A DNA stretch of 30,358 nucleotides from a virus. The DNA lies in IMG/VR virus record IMGVR_UViG_3300028800_000252, positions 1 to 30,358 of that record; one strand, given 5' to 3'. The translations under genes were made by a program, and so were the position numbers. Numbering within the stretch: position 1 is the stretch's first letter; each line of letters begins with the position of its first letter. The notes beneath the pieces were generated by a model. The model was not told where the DNA came from, made no database searches, and worked only from the letters and a program-made list of their open reading frames with translations. Shown here in pieces: positions 30,175-30,358 of this stretch.

Positions 30175-30186
30175 GCGGTTGCCAGT

Positions 30187-30259
30187 CGGGGAGACAGGAT
30201 TTGAACCTGCGACCGCCCGGCCCCCAGCCGGGTGCGCTACCAGACTGCGCCACTCCCCG
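30187..30259 (-). tRNA. tRNA-Pro(GGG)
   Basis: 73 nt on the minus strand. Acceptor CGGGGAG/CTCCCCG, D-stem GCGC/GCGC, anticodon stem CCCGG/CCGGG with loop CTGGGGG (anticodon GGG, reads CCC/CCU), T-stem GCAGG/CCTGT with loop TTCAAAT. No encoded CCA. Confidence 0.96.
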
Positions 30260-30277
30260 TGGTGCTATGTGCCGAGA

Positions 30278-30347
30278 GCGGGCGACGGGAATCGAACCCG
30301 CCCTAGAAGCTTGGAAGGCTTCTGTGCAGCCACAACACTTCGCCCGC
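30278..30347 (-). tRNA. tRNA-Gly(TCC)
   Basis: 70 nt on the minus strand. Acceptor GCGGGCG/CGCCCGC, D-stem GTGT/GCAC, anticodon stem GAAGC/GCTTC with loop CTTCCAA (anticodon TCC, reads GGA/GGG), T-stem GCGGG/CCCGT with loop TTCGATT. It lies 18 bp upstream of tRNA-Pro, probably co-transcribed. Confidence 0.95.
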
Positions 30348-30358
30348 AAAGGCTGACG

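Larger units (their letters stand above)
29948..30186. promoter_or_regulatory. 239-bp non-coding region upstream of the early operon
   Basis: No credible gene. It contains three copies of cgtgtgcgg (30010, 30033, 30045) and a dyad cgcgccc-ag-ggcgcg near 29974. The 11-mer acaaacccccg (30108-30118) also occurs in the other large regulatory gap. It lies right upstream of the 120-aa gene, so it should hold the early promoter, but no clean hexamer pair is visible. Confidence 0.55.

Noticed and set aside
29948-30186. Sigma70-type promoter for the early operon
   Set aside because: I tried ttgtgg and similar hexamers on the minus strand but found no -10 at a 16-18 bp spacing.
30074-30356. Open frames of 91 aa (minus) and 63 aa (plus) at the right end
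   Set aside because: They run across tRNA-Pro and tRNA-Gly. The plus frame reads SGRQDLNLRPPGPQPGALPDCA, a well-known false protein from tRNA antisense DNA.
1-30358. CRISPR array, insertion sequence or integrase
   Set aside because: No regularly spaced repeats with unique spacers, no transposase or recombinase motifs; the 23-bp and 15-bp repeats lack spacers.

Overview
The window is a GC-rich (roughly 70 % by eye) segment of a tailed-phage genome, or of a prophage or metagenomic phage contig. It has tightly packed minus-strand genes with 4-nt start/stop overlaps, phage tRNA genes, and a full set of head, connector and tail genes. No host gene, integrase, repressor, DNA polymerase or primase is visible. 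The tail set has an adaptor-like protein, a nozzle-like protein and large internal proteins, but no major tail protein, chaperone pair or clear tape measure, so a short-tailed (podovirus-like) virion is most likely. GC content and gene style fit an actinobacterial host. That is inference only.

Transcription runs right to left. Right end (30.35-29.95 kb): tRNA-Gly(TCC), tRNA-Pro(GGG), then a non-coding block with short direct repeats. Early and replication block (29.95-23.1 kb): a 120-aa conserved phage protein, a DUF2303-type protein, two small zinc-finger proteins, a DnaD/O-like replication initiator carrying 23-bp iteron-like repeats inside its gene, a DnaB-type helicase, an HNH nuclease, a small winged-helix-like protein, a 298-aa unknown and a Hjc-type Holliday junction resolvase. 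This suggests a lambda-style scheme: the initiator opens an origin inside its own gene, loads the helicase and relies on host polymerase.

Packaging and virion block (22.8-0 kb): tRNA-Gln(CTG), a small structural-looking protein, a GH-A-clan glycosidase fused to a beta-rich tail domain (a probable tailspike or depolymerase), a 52-aa ribbon-helix-helix protein coupled to the large terminase, a 335-bp gap with an odd tRNA-Met-like cloverleaf, a zinc/AT-hook protein, a 50-aa basic protein, a one-pass membrane protein, portal, two accessory proteins, scaffold, major capsid protein, connectors, nozzle, fibre-like and collar proteins, three internal virion proteins, a two-domain lysin and a C-terminal-membrane-segment protein cut by the left edge.

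One gene breaks the pattern: at 8.4-8.9 kb a plus-strand gene encodes a secreted HExxH metallopeptidase-like protein, convergent with and antisense to the virion operon. Other notable items are the tandem repeat unit before the scaffold gene, a strong hairpin after the capsid gene, a 34-bp perfect inverted repeat 5.9 kb apart, a peptide motif shared by two adjacent internal virion proteins, and frequent AGA arginine codons.
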